DNA of 45,454 bases from Bryobacterales bacterium. Lineage in GTDB: Bacteria > Acidobacteriota > Terriglobia > Bryobacterales > Bryobacteraceae. The stretch is from assembly GCA_020847975.1 (NCBI GenBank), contig JADLBD010000086.1:1-45454 (forward strand). Reading direction: 5' to 3'. How positions within the stretch are numbered: the stretch's first letter is position 1; the number at the start of each line of letters is the position of its first letter. Positions 17,143 through 25,030 of the stretch are shown piece after piece. The position numbers were made by a program, and so were the translations under genes. Below the pieces are notes generated by a model that was not told the DNA's origin, did not search any database, and was given only the letters and a program-made list of their open reading frames with translations.

Positions 17143-18684
17143 TCAGGAAGCGGACGCTGGCCGGAAGATCTCCGCATCCATTTCCTTCAGCGGCGAGCTT
17201 ACCGCCGGCCGGAAGTCCATTTTCGCCAGCACGTCTTTCTCGACATCGATTCCAGGCGCAACCTCCGCCAATTCCAGGCCGTCTTCCCTTAACCGGAAGA
17301 CGGCGCGTTCCGTGACGTACATCGCCTCGGCGCCGTGCCGCATTGCCACGCGCGCAGCGAAACTGATCTGCTGCACCTGCCTCACGAACTTGCGGCTGGC
17401 GCCCTCTTCCACAATCCGCAGCCGTTCCCCGTCCCAATCCACGCACAGTTGCCCTGCCGTGAACGTTCCCGCGAACACCACGCGCCGCGCGGAATGGGCA
17501 ATGTTCATGAACCCGCCGATCCCCGGCAGCCGGTTGCCATATTTGCTTACGTTCACATTGCCCGCCTCGTCGCACTCCGCCATGCTCAGCACCGCGACGT
17601 CCAACCCGCCCCCATCGTAAAAATCGAACATGTAGGGTTGATCAATGATCGCCTGCGGGTAACGCGATGCCCCGAAACTCATACCGCCAGCGGGAACGCC
17701 GCCGATCACTCCCGCCTCCACCGTCAGCACGAAATCCTCCATCGCTTTCCGCTCCGCCGCCAATTGCGCCACGCCTTCCGGGATTCCGATCCCCAGGTTC
17801 ACAATCTCGCGCGGCCGCAACTCCGCGAAGCATCGCGCCGCGATGTACCGCCGAGGTCCGGCTTCCAGACACGGCATCGACATCTGGCGGCAGTTGCCCT
17901 GCGTGACAAAGGCGTCGTCGTACTCACAGTCGTAGGTCTGCGGATGTTGCGCGCGCGGAGCCGCCACAACGCAGTCCACGAAAATCCCCGGCACGCGGAT
18001 CGATTTCGGATCGCGGCTGTAGTTGGGGACCAGTTCCTCGACCTGCGCAATCACCATGCCGCCGCTGTTCTTCGCCGCCTGGGCAATCGCCAGCGCCTCT
18101 CCGGTCATCACCTCGCGCTCGAAGCTGATGTTGCCGAACTCGTCGCTTGCCGTCCCCCGGATCAACGCCACGTCCACCGGCACCGCCCGGTACCACAGCA
18201 TCTCCCGGCCGCCAATCTGCATCACCTCCACCAGGTCCTCATGCGTTACTAAGTTCACCTTGCCCCCGCCCAGGCGCGGATCGACAAACGTCCCCAGCCC
18301 GATGCGGCTGAGCATGCCGGGATTGCCGGAAGCGATCTCCCGGAACAGCTTCGAGATCACGCCTTGCGGAAAATTATATGCCTCAATCTCGTTATTCACC
18401 GCCAGCCGCGCCAGCGCCGGAGCCAGGTTCCAATGCCCGCCGATTACCCGCCGCACCAACCCCGGCAGCCCCACATGATTCAGTCCGCGATCCTTCGCGT
18501 CCCCCTGTCCGGCCGCATAAATAAGCGTAAGTCCCCGCGGCTTTCCTTCTTCCAAGAAGCGTTCCCGTAATGCTACGGTCAGCGCTTCGGGATGCCCCGC
18601 TCCGACAAATCCGCCGGTGGCGATATTGGCTCCGTCCTTGATTTCTCTTACGGCCTCGGCGGCCGTCACGATACGCACACGCAT
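17143..18684 (-). CDS. Fused family I acyl-CoA:carboxylate CoA-transferase
   Basis: This 513-aa protein has the alpha and beta subunit halves of a family I CoA-transferase joined in one chain, as in propionate CoA-transferase and SCOT. The alpha half shows GANIATGGFVGAGHPEAL, GLPGLVRRVIGGHWN, and SFEREVMTGEALAIAQAAKN. The beta half shows IVNLGIGIPEGVAQLAAE and TVEAGVIGGVPAGGMSFG, where Glu323 is the residue that would form the glutamyl-CoA thioester. The enzyme moves CoA between acyl-CoA and a free acid, feeding or draining short-chain acid metabolism. ATG 18684 (MRVRIVTAAEAVREI) is the family start; the frame stays open far upstream only as antisense of the next gene. It ends 6 nt from the convergent GT2 gene and is divergent from the enolase-superfamily gene by 30 nt. 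Confidence 0.92.
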   Translation of the reverse strand: MRVRIVTAAEAVREIKDGANIATGGFVGAGHPEALTVALRERFLEEGKPRGLTLIYAAGQGDAKDRGLNHVGLPGLVRRVIGGHWNLAPALARLAVNNEIEAYNFPQGVISKLFREIASGNPGMLSRIGLGTFVDPRLGGGKVNLVTHEDLVEVMQIGGREMLWYRAVPVDVALIRGTASDEFGNISFEREVMTGEALAIAQAAKNSGGMVIAQVEELVPNYSRDPKSIRVPGIFVDCVVAAPRAQHPQTYDCEYDDAFVTQGNCRQMSMPCLEAGPRRYIAARCFAELRPREIVNLGIGIPEGVAQLAAERKAMEDFVLTVEAGVIGGVPAGGMSFGASRYPQAIIDQPYMFDFYDGGGLDVAVLSMAECDEAGNVNVSKYGNRLPGIGGFMNIAHSARRVVFAGTFTAGQLCVDWDGERLRIVEEGASRKFVRQVQQISFAARVAMRHGAEAMYVTERAVFRLREDGLELAEVAPGIDVEKDVLAKMDFRPAVSSPLKEMDAEIFRPASAS

Positions 18685-18702
18685 GGGAACTATTTTGCCG
18701 GA

Positions 18703-18708
18703 TATGAT
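18703..18708 (+). promoter_or_regulatory. -10 element for leaderless dehydratase mRNA
   Basis: TATGAT (5 of 6 to TATAAT) lies 6 nt before ATG 18715, in the 30-nt gap between divergent genes. With so little room upstream, a leaderless transcript is the simplest reading. Confidence 0.42.
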
Positions 18709-18714
18709 GTAGCC

Positions 18715-19950
18715 ATGAATCGCCACGTCACTCGCCGCGAATGGTTCCGCCGCGCGCTGGCTCTCCCCGCCGGCGCCTGGCTCGCCCGTTACGAAGCCTT
18801 CGCCGAACCGCACCGGGGAAAGGTCAAGATCACCGCTATCAAGGTAATGCAGATCAAAGATATCGCAGGCAACTGCCTCATCAGGATCGAAACCGACGCC
18901 GGCATCACCGGCTACGGCGAAGCCGGTTCCACCGGACCCATGGCTCGCGCCCGCGTGGAAACCATGAAGCAATACCTGCTCGGGCAGGACCCCCTCCCCA
19001 TCGAGCGCCACTTCCACAACCTCACCACCCTCATGCACACCTACATGGCCCACATCCCCACCATCAGCGGGATCGACATGGCCCTGTGGGATATCGCCGG
19101 CAAGATTACGGGCCAGCCTGTGAACGTCCTGCTGGGCGGCCCTTTCCGCGACTCGATCCGCATGTACTCCCACGGCATTGGAGTGAACCTGCTCGACCCC
19201 GCATCCTGCCGCGCGTGGGCGCAGCGCATTAAGGAAATGCCCGAGAAGTTCACCGCCTTCAAGTGCGGCATCGATTCGATTATCGGCGTCCCCGCCGCCC
19301 GCTATGCCACCACGCTCGACAGCGATCAACTCCGCCGCGTCGCCCGCGCTTTTCGTAACGCCCGCGAAGCCGTCGGTGAAGAGATCGACATCGCCGTCCA
19401 TTGCCACAATGAACTCGACACCACCAGCGCCATGCAGGTGGCCAAAGTCGTCGAGCCCATGAATCCGCTGTTTCTCGAAGACCCGCTCAACGTCCCCTTC
19501 TCCGAAGGGTGGGCCGCGCTCCGCCGCGCGGCGCGAATCCCGCTGCTCACCGGCGAAAAACTGGAACTCGTGCGCGGTTTCAAACCGTTCCTCGATAGCC
19601 AGGTGGTCGACATCGTCCATCCCGACCTCGCCTTCGCCGGCGGCTTCACCGGAACAAGGAAGATCGCCGATTACGCGCAACTCACGCGCACGCCGGTTGC
19701 GCTCCATAACGTGGGCAGCCTGGTTCTCTGCTACGCCAACGCCCACTTCGGCTCCGCCATTCACAACTTCTACCGCTCGGAAAGCGCGCTCGGCCGCCCC
19801 ACTCGCCACGTCGAGAAGATGTCCGCCGTCCGTCCGCCGGAAGTGAAAAACGGCCATCTCACCGTTCCTCAGGTCCCCGGCCTCGGCTTCGAGCCCAATG
19901 AAGACTACCTCCGCTCACAGTTGATGCCCGGTGAACCCTTCTGGTCCTGA
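18715..19950 (+). CDS. Tat-exported mandelate racemase/enolase-superfamily dehydratase
   Basis: This 411-aa protein begins MNRHVTRREWFRRALALPAG, a twin-arginine type signal followed by AWLA, so it is probably folded in the cytosol and exported. The mature part has the enolase-superfamily capping domain (KVMQIKDIAGNCLIRIETDAGITGYGEAG, YGE loop) and a (beta/alpha)8 barrel with VHCHNELDT, LFLEDPL and LTGEKLELVRGF supplying metal ligands, then VDIVHPDLAFAGGFTG and VALHNVGS with the acid/base His. These features place it with sugar-acid dehydratases (galactonate/gluconate dehydratase-like); the exact sugar acid is unknown. It is divergent from the CoA-transferase. A C-terminal relic of a related gene occurs at 22302-22400. 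Confidence 0.88.
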   Translation: MNRHVTRREWFRRALALPAGAWLARYEAFAEPHRGKVKITAIKVMQIKDIAGNCLIRIETDAGITGYGEAGSTGPMARARVETMKQYLLGQDPLPIERHFHNLTTLMHTYMAHIPTISGIDMALWDIAGKITGQPVNVLLGGPFRDSIRMYSHGIGVNLLDPASCRAWAQRIKEMPEKFTAFKCGIDSIIGVPAARYATTLDSDQLRRVARAFRNAREAVGEEIDIAVHCHNELDTTSAMQVAKVVEPMNPLFLEDPLNVPFSEGWAALRRAARIPLLTGEKLELVRGFKPFLDSQVVDIVHPDLAFAGGFTGTRKIADYAQLTRTPVALHNVGSLVLCYANAHFGSAIHNFYRSESALGRPTRHVEKMSAVRPPEVKNGHLTVPQVPGLGFEPNEDYLRSQLMPGEPFWS

Positions 19951-19964
19951 TTAGGTCCTGATTA
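19943..19964. repeat. 11-bp tandem duplication across a stop codon
   Basis: GGTCCTGATTA occurs twice head to tail (19943-19953 and 19954-19964). The first copy contains the TGA stop of the dehydratase gene; the second copy is just downstream. It looks like a recent slippage duplication that left the protein unchanged. Confidence 0.8.
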
Positions 19965-19992
19965 TTGACTTCTAACTCTGTCATACGCCGCC

Positions 19993-20001
19993 TGTTAAAA
20001 T
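19993..20001 (+). promoter_or_regulatory. Extended -10 promoter for leaderless lepB mRNA
   Basis: TG-T-TAAAAT is followed by 7 nt and then GTG 20009. The alternative ATG at 20000 lies inside this element, which argues for the GTG as the real start. Confidence 0.45.
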
Positions 20002-20008
20002 GAGAGGC

Positions 20009-20797
20009 GTGAACCAGTCCGAAGTTACCACTCCCGAGCAGGTCAACAACACGGCCGCGGAAAGCAAGAAGGAAACTCCTCGCGGCGCTATCGCCGAGTG
20101 GACGGTGACCATCCTGCTGCTGCTGTTCGGCACCACCACACTTGTCCAGGCCTTCGTCATCCCCACGGGTTCGATGGAGGACACCCTGTTGATTGGCGAC
20201 CATCTCCTGGTGGACAAACTCGCCTATTCGCCCCCTGGTTCCATCAGCAAATACCTGCTGCCCTATACCGAAGTCCATCGCGGCGACATCATCGTCTTCC
20301 GCTATCCGGTGGATATCCGGCAGACATTCGTCAAGCGTGTCATTGGCGTCCCCGGCGACCGCATTCATCTGGTCAACAAGGTGGTGTATCTCAACGGCCA
20401 CGCGCTGAACGAGCCGTACAAGGTCAACAAGACCGAGTATGTTGACTCCTACCGCGATAACTTCCCCAGCACCCCCAACATGCGCCTGCTCGGCAAGGCG
20501 GACGAAATGCTCGAAAAACACGTCGTGGACGGCGATGTCGTAGTGCCTCCGCACAGCTACTTCGCCATGGGCGATAACCGTGATTCCTCGCTCGACAGCC
20601 GCTACTGGGGCTTTGTTCCCCGCGAAAATATCATCGGGAAGCCCCTCATCATCTACTGGTCCTACGATGCCCCCACCGAGGCCCTCGCCAGTTCCACCAT
20701 CGGCCTCGACCACGTCCTCGACCTCGCTCAGAACTTCTTCTCCAAGACCCGCTGGAAGCGCACTTTCATGCTCATTCGTCCGTACAAGATTCAGTAA
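20009..20797 (+). CDS. lepB: Signal peptidase I
   Basis: LepB cuts signal peptides from exported proteins on the outer face of the inner membrane. The 262-aa protein has one N-terminal transmembrane segment (AEWTVTILLLLFGTTTLVQAF), box B FVIPTGSMEDTLL with nucleophile Ser55, box D RQTFVKRVIGVPGD with general base Lys109, and box E FAMGDNRDSSLDSRYWG, all intact. The C-terminal about 40 residues are an extra tail. Start: GTG 20009 is preferred over ATG 20000 because the ATG falls inside the putative -10; the 3-residue difference has no effect on domains. It is followed after 5 nt by the mannose-1-phosphate guanylyltransferase gene, a likely but functionally unrelated co-transcription. Confidence 0.94.
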   Translation: MNQSEVTTPEQVNNTAAESKKETPRGAIAEWTVTILLLLFGTTTLVQAFVIPTGSMEDTLLIGDHLLVDKLAYSPPGSISKYLLPYTEVHRGDIIVFRYPVDIRQTFVKRVIGVPGDRIHLVNKVVYLNGHALNEPYKVNKTEYVDSYRDNFPSTPNMRLLGKADEMLEKHVVDGDVVVPPHSYFAMGDNRDSSLDSRYWGFVPRENIIGKPLIIYWSYDAPTEALASSTIGLDHVLDLAQNFFSKTRWKRTFMLIRPYKIQ

Positions 20798-20802
20798 CGA
20801 GC

Positions 20803-21897
20803 ATGGAGCCCCATCCCGGGAACAAATCCAGCCACTACGGGCTCATCCTGGCCGGCGGCCGGGGTACTCGCTTCTGGCCTCGCAGCCGCAGAGCCAAAGC
20901 AAAGCAGGTGTTGCCATTCTTCGGCGTGGAATCCCTGATTCAGCAAACCGTCCGCCGCCTGGGGCCGGTTCTGCCTCCGGAACGAATCTGGGTGCTGACC
21001 AACGGCTACCTGCGGGCGGAGATCGTGCGGCAACTCCCTGAAGTTCCAAAGAAGCAGATCCTCGCGGAACCAGTGGGACGGAATACGGCCCCCGCCATCG
21101 GCCTCATTGCCCAGGTTCTGCACTCTCTCGATCAGAACTCCGTGATGGGAGTCTTCCCCGCCGACCATTACATCACCAGGCCCTCCCGGTTTCTGCGCAT
21201 GGTTCGCCCTGCCTTCCGGGCCGCCGGCAGTGGAAACCTCGTGGTTCTCGGTATTCAGCCGACCTGGCCGGAAACCGGATACGGGTATATCGAATTTCCC
21301 CCCGGTTTCGAGGTGGGCGCCACGAACGCCGTCCCCACTTTGAGTTTCCGCGAAAAGCCCGACCCGGCCACGGCCGCGAAGTTCGTCGAAGCGGGTAACT
21401 TCTGCTGGAATGCCGGCATGTTCTTCGGCCGCACGGGCGTATTTCTCGAAGCGCTCCGCCGCCACCTGCCGAAGACCGCGACGCTGCTCGCCGGATTGCC
21501 GCCGTTCCCAAGCCGCGCCTTTGCCGCACAACTCGAGCAGATCTTCCCCCTCTGCGAGAGCATCTCCATCGACTATGCCGTCATGGAGAAGGCCGCAAAC
21601 GTGGTGGGCCTCGCCGCGGACAACGTGGGCTGGAACGACGTGGGAAGCTGGAATGCCGTCTACGAACTGGCGCGCCGCGACCGCGACGGCAACGCCTCGC
21701 GCTCGGAGATGATTCAGCAGTCGAGCAGCGGCAACTACGTGGATGCGGCGGGTAAGTTGGTAGCGCTGCTGGGCGTGAAGGACCTGGTTATCGTCGACAC
21801 CCCGGATGCCCTGCTCGTGGCCGATCGCAACCAGGCGCAAAAGGTCGGCGGCCTGGTGAAATTGCTGGAAAAACAGAAACGCGACAGTTTGTTGTAG
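20803..21897 (+). CDS. manC: Mannose-1-phosphate guanylyltransferase
   Basis: The enzyme makes GDP-mannose from mannose-1-phosphate and GTP, the donor for mannose, fucose and related residues in surface polysaccharides. The 364-aa chain shows the nucleotidyltransferase signature LAGGRGTRFWPRSRRAKAKQVLPFFG, AEPVGRNTAPAIGL, GVFPADHYI, GYIEFP, FCWNAGMF, ISIDYAVMEKA and VGWNDVGSWNAV. It is the short monofunctional type with no phosphomannose isomerase domain at the C-terminus. It may supply the donor sugar for the GT2 synthase about 4 kb away, but no link beyond proximity is visible. Confidence 0.93.
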   Translation: MEPHPGNKSSHYGLILAGGRGTRFWPRSRRAKAKQVLPFFGVESLIQQTVRRLGPVLPPERIWVLTNGYLRAEIVRQLPEVPKKQILAEPVGRNTAPAIGLIAQVLHSLDQNSVMGVFPADHYITRPSRFLRMVRPAFRAAGSGNLVVLGIQPTWPETGYGYIEFPPGFEVGATNAVPTLSFREKPDPATAAKFVEAGNFCWNAGMFFGRTGVFLEALRRHLPKTATLLAGLPPFPSRAFAAQLEQIFPLCESISIDYAVMEKAANVVGLAADNVGWNDVGSWNAVYELARRDRDGNASRSEMIQQSSSGNYVDAAGKLVALLGVKDLVIVDTPDALLVADRNQAQKVGGLVKLLEKQKRDSLL

Positions 21898-21901
21898 AGG
21901 C

Positions 21902-22287
21902 TCAGCCGGAGGTCTTCCCCGGTTTCGCCTCGTCCACCTGCTTCTTCAACCGCCGCATGCCTCGCAGCCAGCGGCATAATCAAACGCCTTGCGCTGGAAG
22001 CAGGCCGCTACTTCCGGATGCGGCAGAATGAGAAATCGTTCCGAGCGCAAACCGTCCATCACGGCCTGCGCCACGTCCTTGGGATCGATGGATCCGGCCT
22101 TCAGAAAGCTGTCCTGTTCGCCATCCTCGCCAGGCAACATGCGTGTCCGCATACCCTGCGGGCATACGCACGACACCTTGATTCCGGCATCCCCGTGCTC
22201 CATTGCGATCCACTCCGCCAGAGCGAGCGCCGCATGCTTGGTAACGGCATAGGACACCGAGCCAATCTGCGTCAGCAGCCCTGCCGC
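21902..22287 (-). pseudogene. Decayed short-chain dehydrogenase (C-terminal half, frameshifted)
   Basis: The minus strand encodes the second half of an SDR oxidoreductase: [21 protein letters not shown] contains the active-site YxxxK, then [17 protein letters not shown] and a normal C-terminal region. Everything before the catalytic Tyr segment, including the Rossmann NAD-binding Gly motif, is missing. Near 21970 the frame breaks: after KAFDY the expected continuation [19 protein letters not shown] is present in another frame, as if one base were lost from a GAC codon, and it ends at the TGA at 21902-21904. Both a 5' deletion and a frameshift mark this as a dead gene. The break at about 22287 abuts another gene remnant. 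Confidence 0.82.
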
Positions 22288-22301
22288 CGGCGCCGCTTGC
22301 T

Positions 22302-22400
22302 GGTTATTTCCACATCCAGGGTAAGCCGGGCTACGGCATCGAGTTGAATCCCGGCGTGGCGAAGGCCCACCTGGCGCCAAGGGAAGTGTGGTGGGGGTAG
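22302..22400 (+). pseudogene. C-terminal remnant of an enolase-superfamily dehydratase
   Basis: The plus strand reads [20 protein letters not shown] followed by [12 protein letters not shown] and a stop (TAG 22398-22400). This is the typical tail of mandelate racemase/galactonate dehydratase-type enzymes and parallels the tail of the intact gene ending at 19950 (PGLGFEPN...GEPFW). No start, capping domain or barrel is present upstream; instead the decayed SDR on the other strand begins 15 nt away. It is best read as debris from a deletion that joined two genes. Confidence 0.72.
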
Positions 22401-22423
22401 TGCCTGGCAGGCCTTCTTCCCTT

Positions 22424-23179
22424 CTACCGTGCCGCGGATGAACTCATCACCCCACCCTGTGGTGGGCTCGCGTTGTTGAACCCTCTGACGCGAATCAAAG
22501 TCCGTGTGGTCTCCTGAGTCGCCGGCATGGTCAGAGTGGAATCGAATGCAGGACCGGGACAACCGGCCGGCGCGCTGGCCGGCAACTGCGCAGGCAGTGT
22601 GAACGTGGTCCTGTTGTGGATGGTCTCCACATATAGAACGTTCAGAGGCTCGTTGAATGTGAAGTCGACGATGCTTCGCACTGTCCGTGTGAGTTGTGTC
22701 CCTTCCGGGCCTACGGTACAAGTGAGTTGCGGATCATCGGCGCGAGCCAGGCTTTGAAAGGCCGGTGTGTTGATTCCGTCATCCTGCAACAGGTCAATGC
22801 CCCAGGTGATCGTTCCCAGGACCAGGTTTCCGGACTTGACCAGTTGCTCGTTCGGGAGAAGTGTATATCCCGCTCGAGTCAGCCGGGTTCCTTGACGCTC
22901 CAGAAGCCGGGGATCGCCCGAGAGCGTGGCGCATTCAAGCCCGGCATTCGCGCTCGACAGGCCCACTGTCACCGGAGTAAACATACACCGTTGCGAAAAA
23001 GAGGCGGCGATCTCCTGGGTGAAGCCAAAAGGTAGGTTTGTAAGCGTAACCGGGGCTGGAGCAGGCGCCGCGGTCCCTGGAGCGGCCAGCGCGGCCACCG
23101 GCCATGCCGAGGCGGATGACTGTCCCCATAGGGCGGCACAGGAAAGTAGTCCCAGCATCCATTTGAACATCAATGTCAT
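22424..23179 (-). CDS. Secreted protein of unknown function
   Basis: I do not recognise this 251-aa protein. It has a signal peptide ([21 protein letters not shown]), a Pro/Ala-rich linker ([11 protein letters not shown]) and a mature domain with five Cys residues that could form disulfides (RCMFTPV, LECATL, LTCTVG, GCPGPA). The pattern of alternating beta-type segments and Thr/Pro richness suggests an extracellular beta-rich domain. The start is supported by GGAG 6 nt before ATG 23179. It stands alone: the gene remnants lie downstream and an AT-rich spacer upstream. Confidence 0.6.
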   Translation of the reverse strand: MTLMFKWMLGLLSCAALWGQSSASAWPVAALAAPGTAAPAPAPVTLTNLPFGFTQEIAASFSQRCMFTPVTVGLSSANAGLECATLSGDPRLLERQGTRLTRAGYTLLPNEQLVKSGNLVLGTITWGIDLLQDDGINTPAFQSLARADDPQLTCTVGPEGTQLTRTVRSIVDFTFNEPLNVLYVETIHNRTTFTLPAQLPASAPAGCPGPAFDSTLTMPATQETTRTLIRVRGFNNASPPQGGVMSSSAAR

Positions 23180-23543
23180 GAACGTCTCCTATGTAAGTTG
23201 TTTCTTGCCGACAAACGACGGATCTTTACACGAGGGAGAAACTACAACACGGGTCACTCTCAAAAGCAAACAAAGTGCCAGAGTGCCCAAACATTCGAAA
23301 TACAGGACGATAAGCAAACACCGCTCCGGTACATTTTTCCTGGGAAGTAATATTTTCAAAACGCGGAAAAAATAATACAGGGAAATAAGAATCGAGTCGA
23401 ATTACACAACTTGGCCGTTTGAATCAATACCGCGCTATGTCCTGCGCACGCTAAGTAAGTATCCCATTTTACGCCGCGATGGTAATGCAGAATGATTCCG
23501 CGATTGGCGCTCGCCGTGCTGACGGCTACGCAGGAGGTGATCC
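23180..23543. other. AT-rich 364-nt intergenic region between divergent secreted-protein genes
   Basis: No gene could be supported here. The stretch 23270-23400 is much richer in A and T than the rest of the window and should contain the promoters of the divergent genes at 23179 and 23544. No clear transposon end, tRNA or conserved RNA fold was seen. Confidence 0.5.
23532..23543 (+). promoter_or_regulatory. Perfect 12-nt Shine-Dalgarno sequence
   Basis: AGGAGGTGATCC is a full complement of the standard 3' end of bacterial 16S rRNA and ends exactly at the ATG at 23544, with the GGAGG core 6 nt before it. This is an unusually strong ribosome-binding site in a window where many genes have none. 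Confidence 0.85.
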
Positions 23544-23900
23544 ATGAAGGCTCACATACTCGGTCTTTCCCTATTTGCGGCTTGCCTGCTTGCTCATCCC
23601 GCTCCCGCAGCGGGCGCGCAGGCTCCATCCCCAGTCGCGCAATCCGCCAACACCTACTCCGGCACTCTTGTCGATTCCAACTGTAATCCCTCAACACAGC
23701 GTGCTGCCTGCGAGGTCTCAGCGTCCACTTCCAGTTTTGCCCTGTTGGCGAACGGGAAGGTTTACGCATTCGATAACGCCGGCAACGTGGCTGCCCAAAA
23801 GGAACTGAAGAGTTCCGGGAAAACAGGAACAGTGTCCGTTACAGTCACCGGTAAGATGTCGGGGGCCATGATTCAAGTGGACAACATCAAGATCCACTGA
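23544..23900 (+). CDS. Small secreted protein of unknown function
   Basis: This 118-aa protein has a signal peptide (ILGLSLFAACLLAHPAPAAGA) and a mature part of about 90 residues: NTYSGTLVDSNCNPSTQR, RAACEVSASTSSFALLANGK, VYAFDNAGN and GTVSVTVTGKMSGAMIQVD. Two Cys could form a disulfide. The 'SGTLVDSNC' start followed by a small beta-barrel-like domain resembles short secreted proteins that I associate with Acidobacteria, with no known function. The extremely strong ribosome-binding site suggests high expression. It ends just before a hairpin shared with the convergent neighbour. Confidence 0.78.
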   Translation: MKAHILGLSLFAACLLAHPAPAAGAQAPSPVAQSANTYSGTLVDSNCNPSTQRAACEVSASTSSFALLANGKVYAFDNAGNVAAQKELKSSGKTGTVSVTVTGKMSGAMIQVDNIKIH

Positions 23901-23912
23901 TCCTCCCGCGTC

Positions 23913-23951
23913 CGGGCGGAGCGCGCAAGAGCCCCCAGCGCGCTCCGCCCG
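23913..23951. terminator. Strong hairpin between convergent genes
   Basis: A perfect 14-bp GC-rich stem (arms 23913-23926 and 23938-23951) with an 11-nt loop lies between the stop of the small secreted protein and the stop of the convergent isomerase-like gene. There is no U-tract, so it may act as a bidirectional or Rho-assisted terminator or as a 3'-end stabiliser. Confidence 0.7.
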
Positions 23952-23964
23952 CTGACTGGCTAGG

Positions 23965-24822
23965 TCAGGATTCGAGCGATTTCCGGCAATATTCGTAACA
24001 CTTCTTCACTTCGGAAACCGTTTCCACGCCTTTGTATTCGTACTCGATGTTTGCGGGGATGGGATACTTTCTGTCGCGAAGCAGTTGCAGCGCTTCCCTG
24101 ATCTTCGTGTCCCCCGCGCCGAACGGCAGGTTCTCTCCCTGCTCTCTCTTGCGGTCTTTCAGGTGCAGCGTCACGATCGCCTCGTGGTTGCGTTCGATAA
24201 ACTCGACGGGATCGAAGCCGGCGGCTGTGAAATGGCCGATGTCGAGGTTCATGGCGATGTAGGGCGAGTTTCCTTCCCGCGCCTTGGCGAAGCTTTCCGG
24301 CGTCGCGAACTCGTTGTCCAGAACGCGCGAGTGGTTGTGCATCCCCACGCGAATTCTCGCTCTTTTCGCGTACTTGTCGATCCGCCTGGCGGTGGAAACG
24401 TTCGACGATGCGGTGATGCACTTCACGCCCAGCGCTTTGGCGAACTCGAACCCCCGCGCGATCTCATCATCATCGAAATCGTCGCGGAAGCTGTAGTTGT
24501 AGGCAACCAGTTCGATGCCGGCTTTCCGGAACTTTGTCCTCACTTCGTGGAAGTGGTCCATGGAGACCGTCTTCCTCCACATGCGCAGTTCATCGCGCCG
24601 CATGCGGTTGTGAATTCCGGTAGGCTCGACGTGGCCCTGCCAGAGTTCGCAATAGGTGAGGCCCACCTCCTGCATCCCCAGGATCGCCTCCTCGAGCGAC
24701 CGGTCGCGGAAACTGTAGCTCTGGACGCCGATCTTTACTCCGCGAACGCGGGAGGATTCCGCCGCCCCGCGGGCAGTCCCGGCGGCGAGAATCGATTGGG
24801 TAAAGGCGCGTCGTGAAAGCAT
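23965..24822 (-). CDS. Tat-type sugar phosphate isomerase/epimerase-like TIM barrel
   Basis: This 285-aa protein begins MLSRRAFTQSILAAGTARG, a short twin-arginine type signal, then a xylose-isomerase-like (AP endonuclease 2 family) TIM barrel: KIGVQSYSFRDRSLEEAI, LTYCELWQGHVEP, IELVAYNYSFRDDFDDDEI, VGMHNHSRV, AMNLDIGHFTAAG, IVTLHLKDRKREQG and NIEYEYKG. Conserved His, Asp and Glu residues for a divalent metal are present. The family includes inosose dehydratases and keto-sugar epimerases; substrate unknown. Start chosen at ATG 24822 because AGGAGG lies 7 nt before it. It is transcribed in the same direction as the LarA homologue upstream, with an inverted repeat between them. Confidence 0.84.
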   Translation of the reverse strand: MLSRRAFTQSILAAGTARGAAESSRVRGVKIGVQSYSFRDRSLEEAILGMQEVGLTYCELWQGHVEPTGIHNRMRRDELRMWRKTVSMDHFHEVRTKFRKAGIELVAYNYSFRDDFDDDEIARGFEFAKALGVKCITASSNVSTARRIDKYAKRARIRVGMHNHSRVLDNEFATPESFAKAREGNSPYIAMNLDIGHFTAAGFDPVEFIERNHEAIVTLHLKDRKREQGENLPFGAGDTKIREALQLLRDRKYPIPANIEYEYKGVETVSEVKKCYEYCRKSLES

Positions 24823-24985
24823 AGCCAAGCCTCCTTTCCGGACCGGAGAGCGCCCCAGCTAAAGCCCCGGGCAGTCGCCGTCGATAGAACAAGCAGTGCA
24901 ACCATGATCCTGGGGCATTCGCGCATGATGCCGCAGGGAAGCCATTGGACGCGAGCGCTATCCGCTCAGTGGCCTTTCTGTTTTC

Positions 24986-25017
24986 GGACGTCCGGCCTTT
25001 AGCGCAACCGGACGTCC
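24986..25017. terminator. Inverted repeat between minus-strand genes
   Basis: GGACGTCCGG (24986-24995) and CCGGACGTCC (25008-25017) pair perfectly around a 12-nt loop, just after the stop of the LarA homologue. On the plus strand a T-rich run follows; on the minus strand none does. A terminator or mRNA 3'-end hairpin is likely. Confidence 0.55.
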
Positions 25018-25030
25018 ATCTTTCTTTGCT

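Noticed and set aside
18685..19857. 391-codon upstream extension of the CoA-transferase frame
   Set aside because: It runs antisense through the dehydratase gene; the CoA-transferase family start is at 18684.
23356..23769. 137-codon minus-strand frame in the AT-rich spacer
   Set aside because: I checked it for transposase or integrase motifs and found none; it overlaps the small secreted gene that has a perfect ribosome-binding site.
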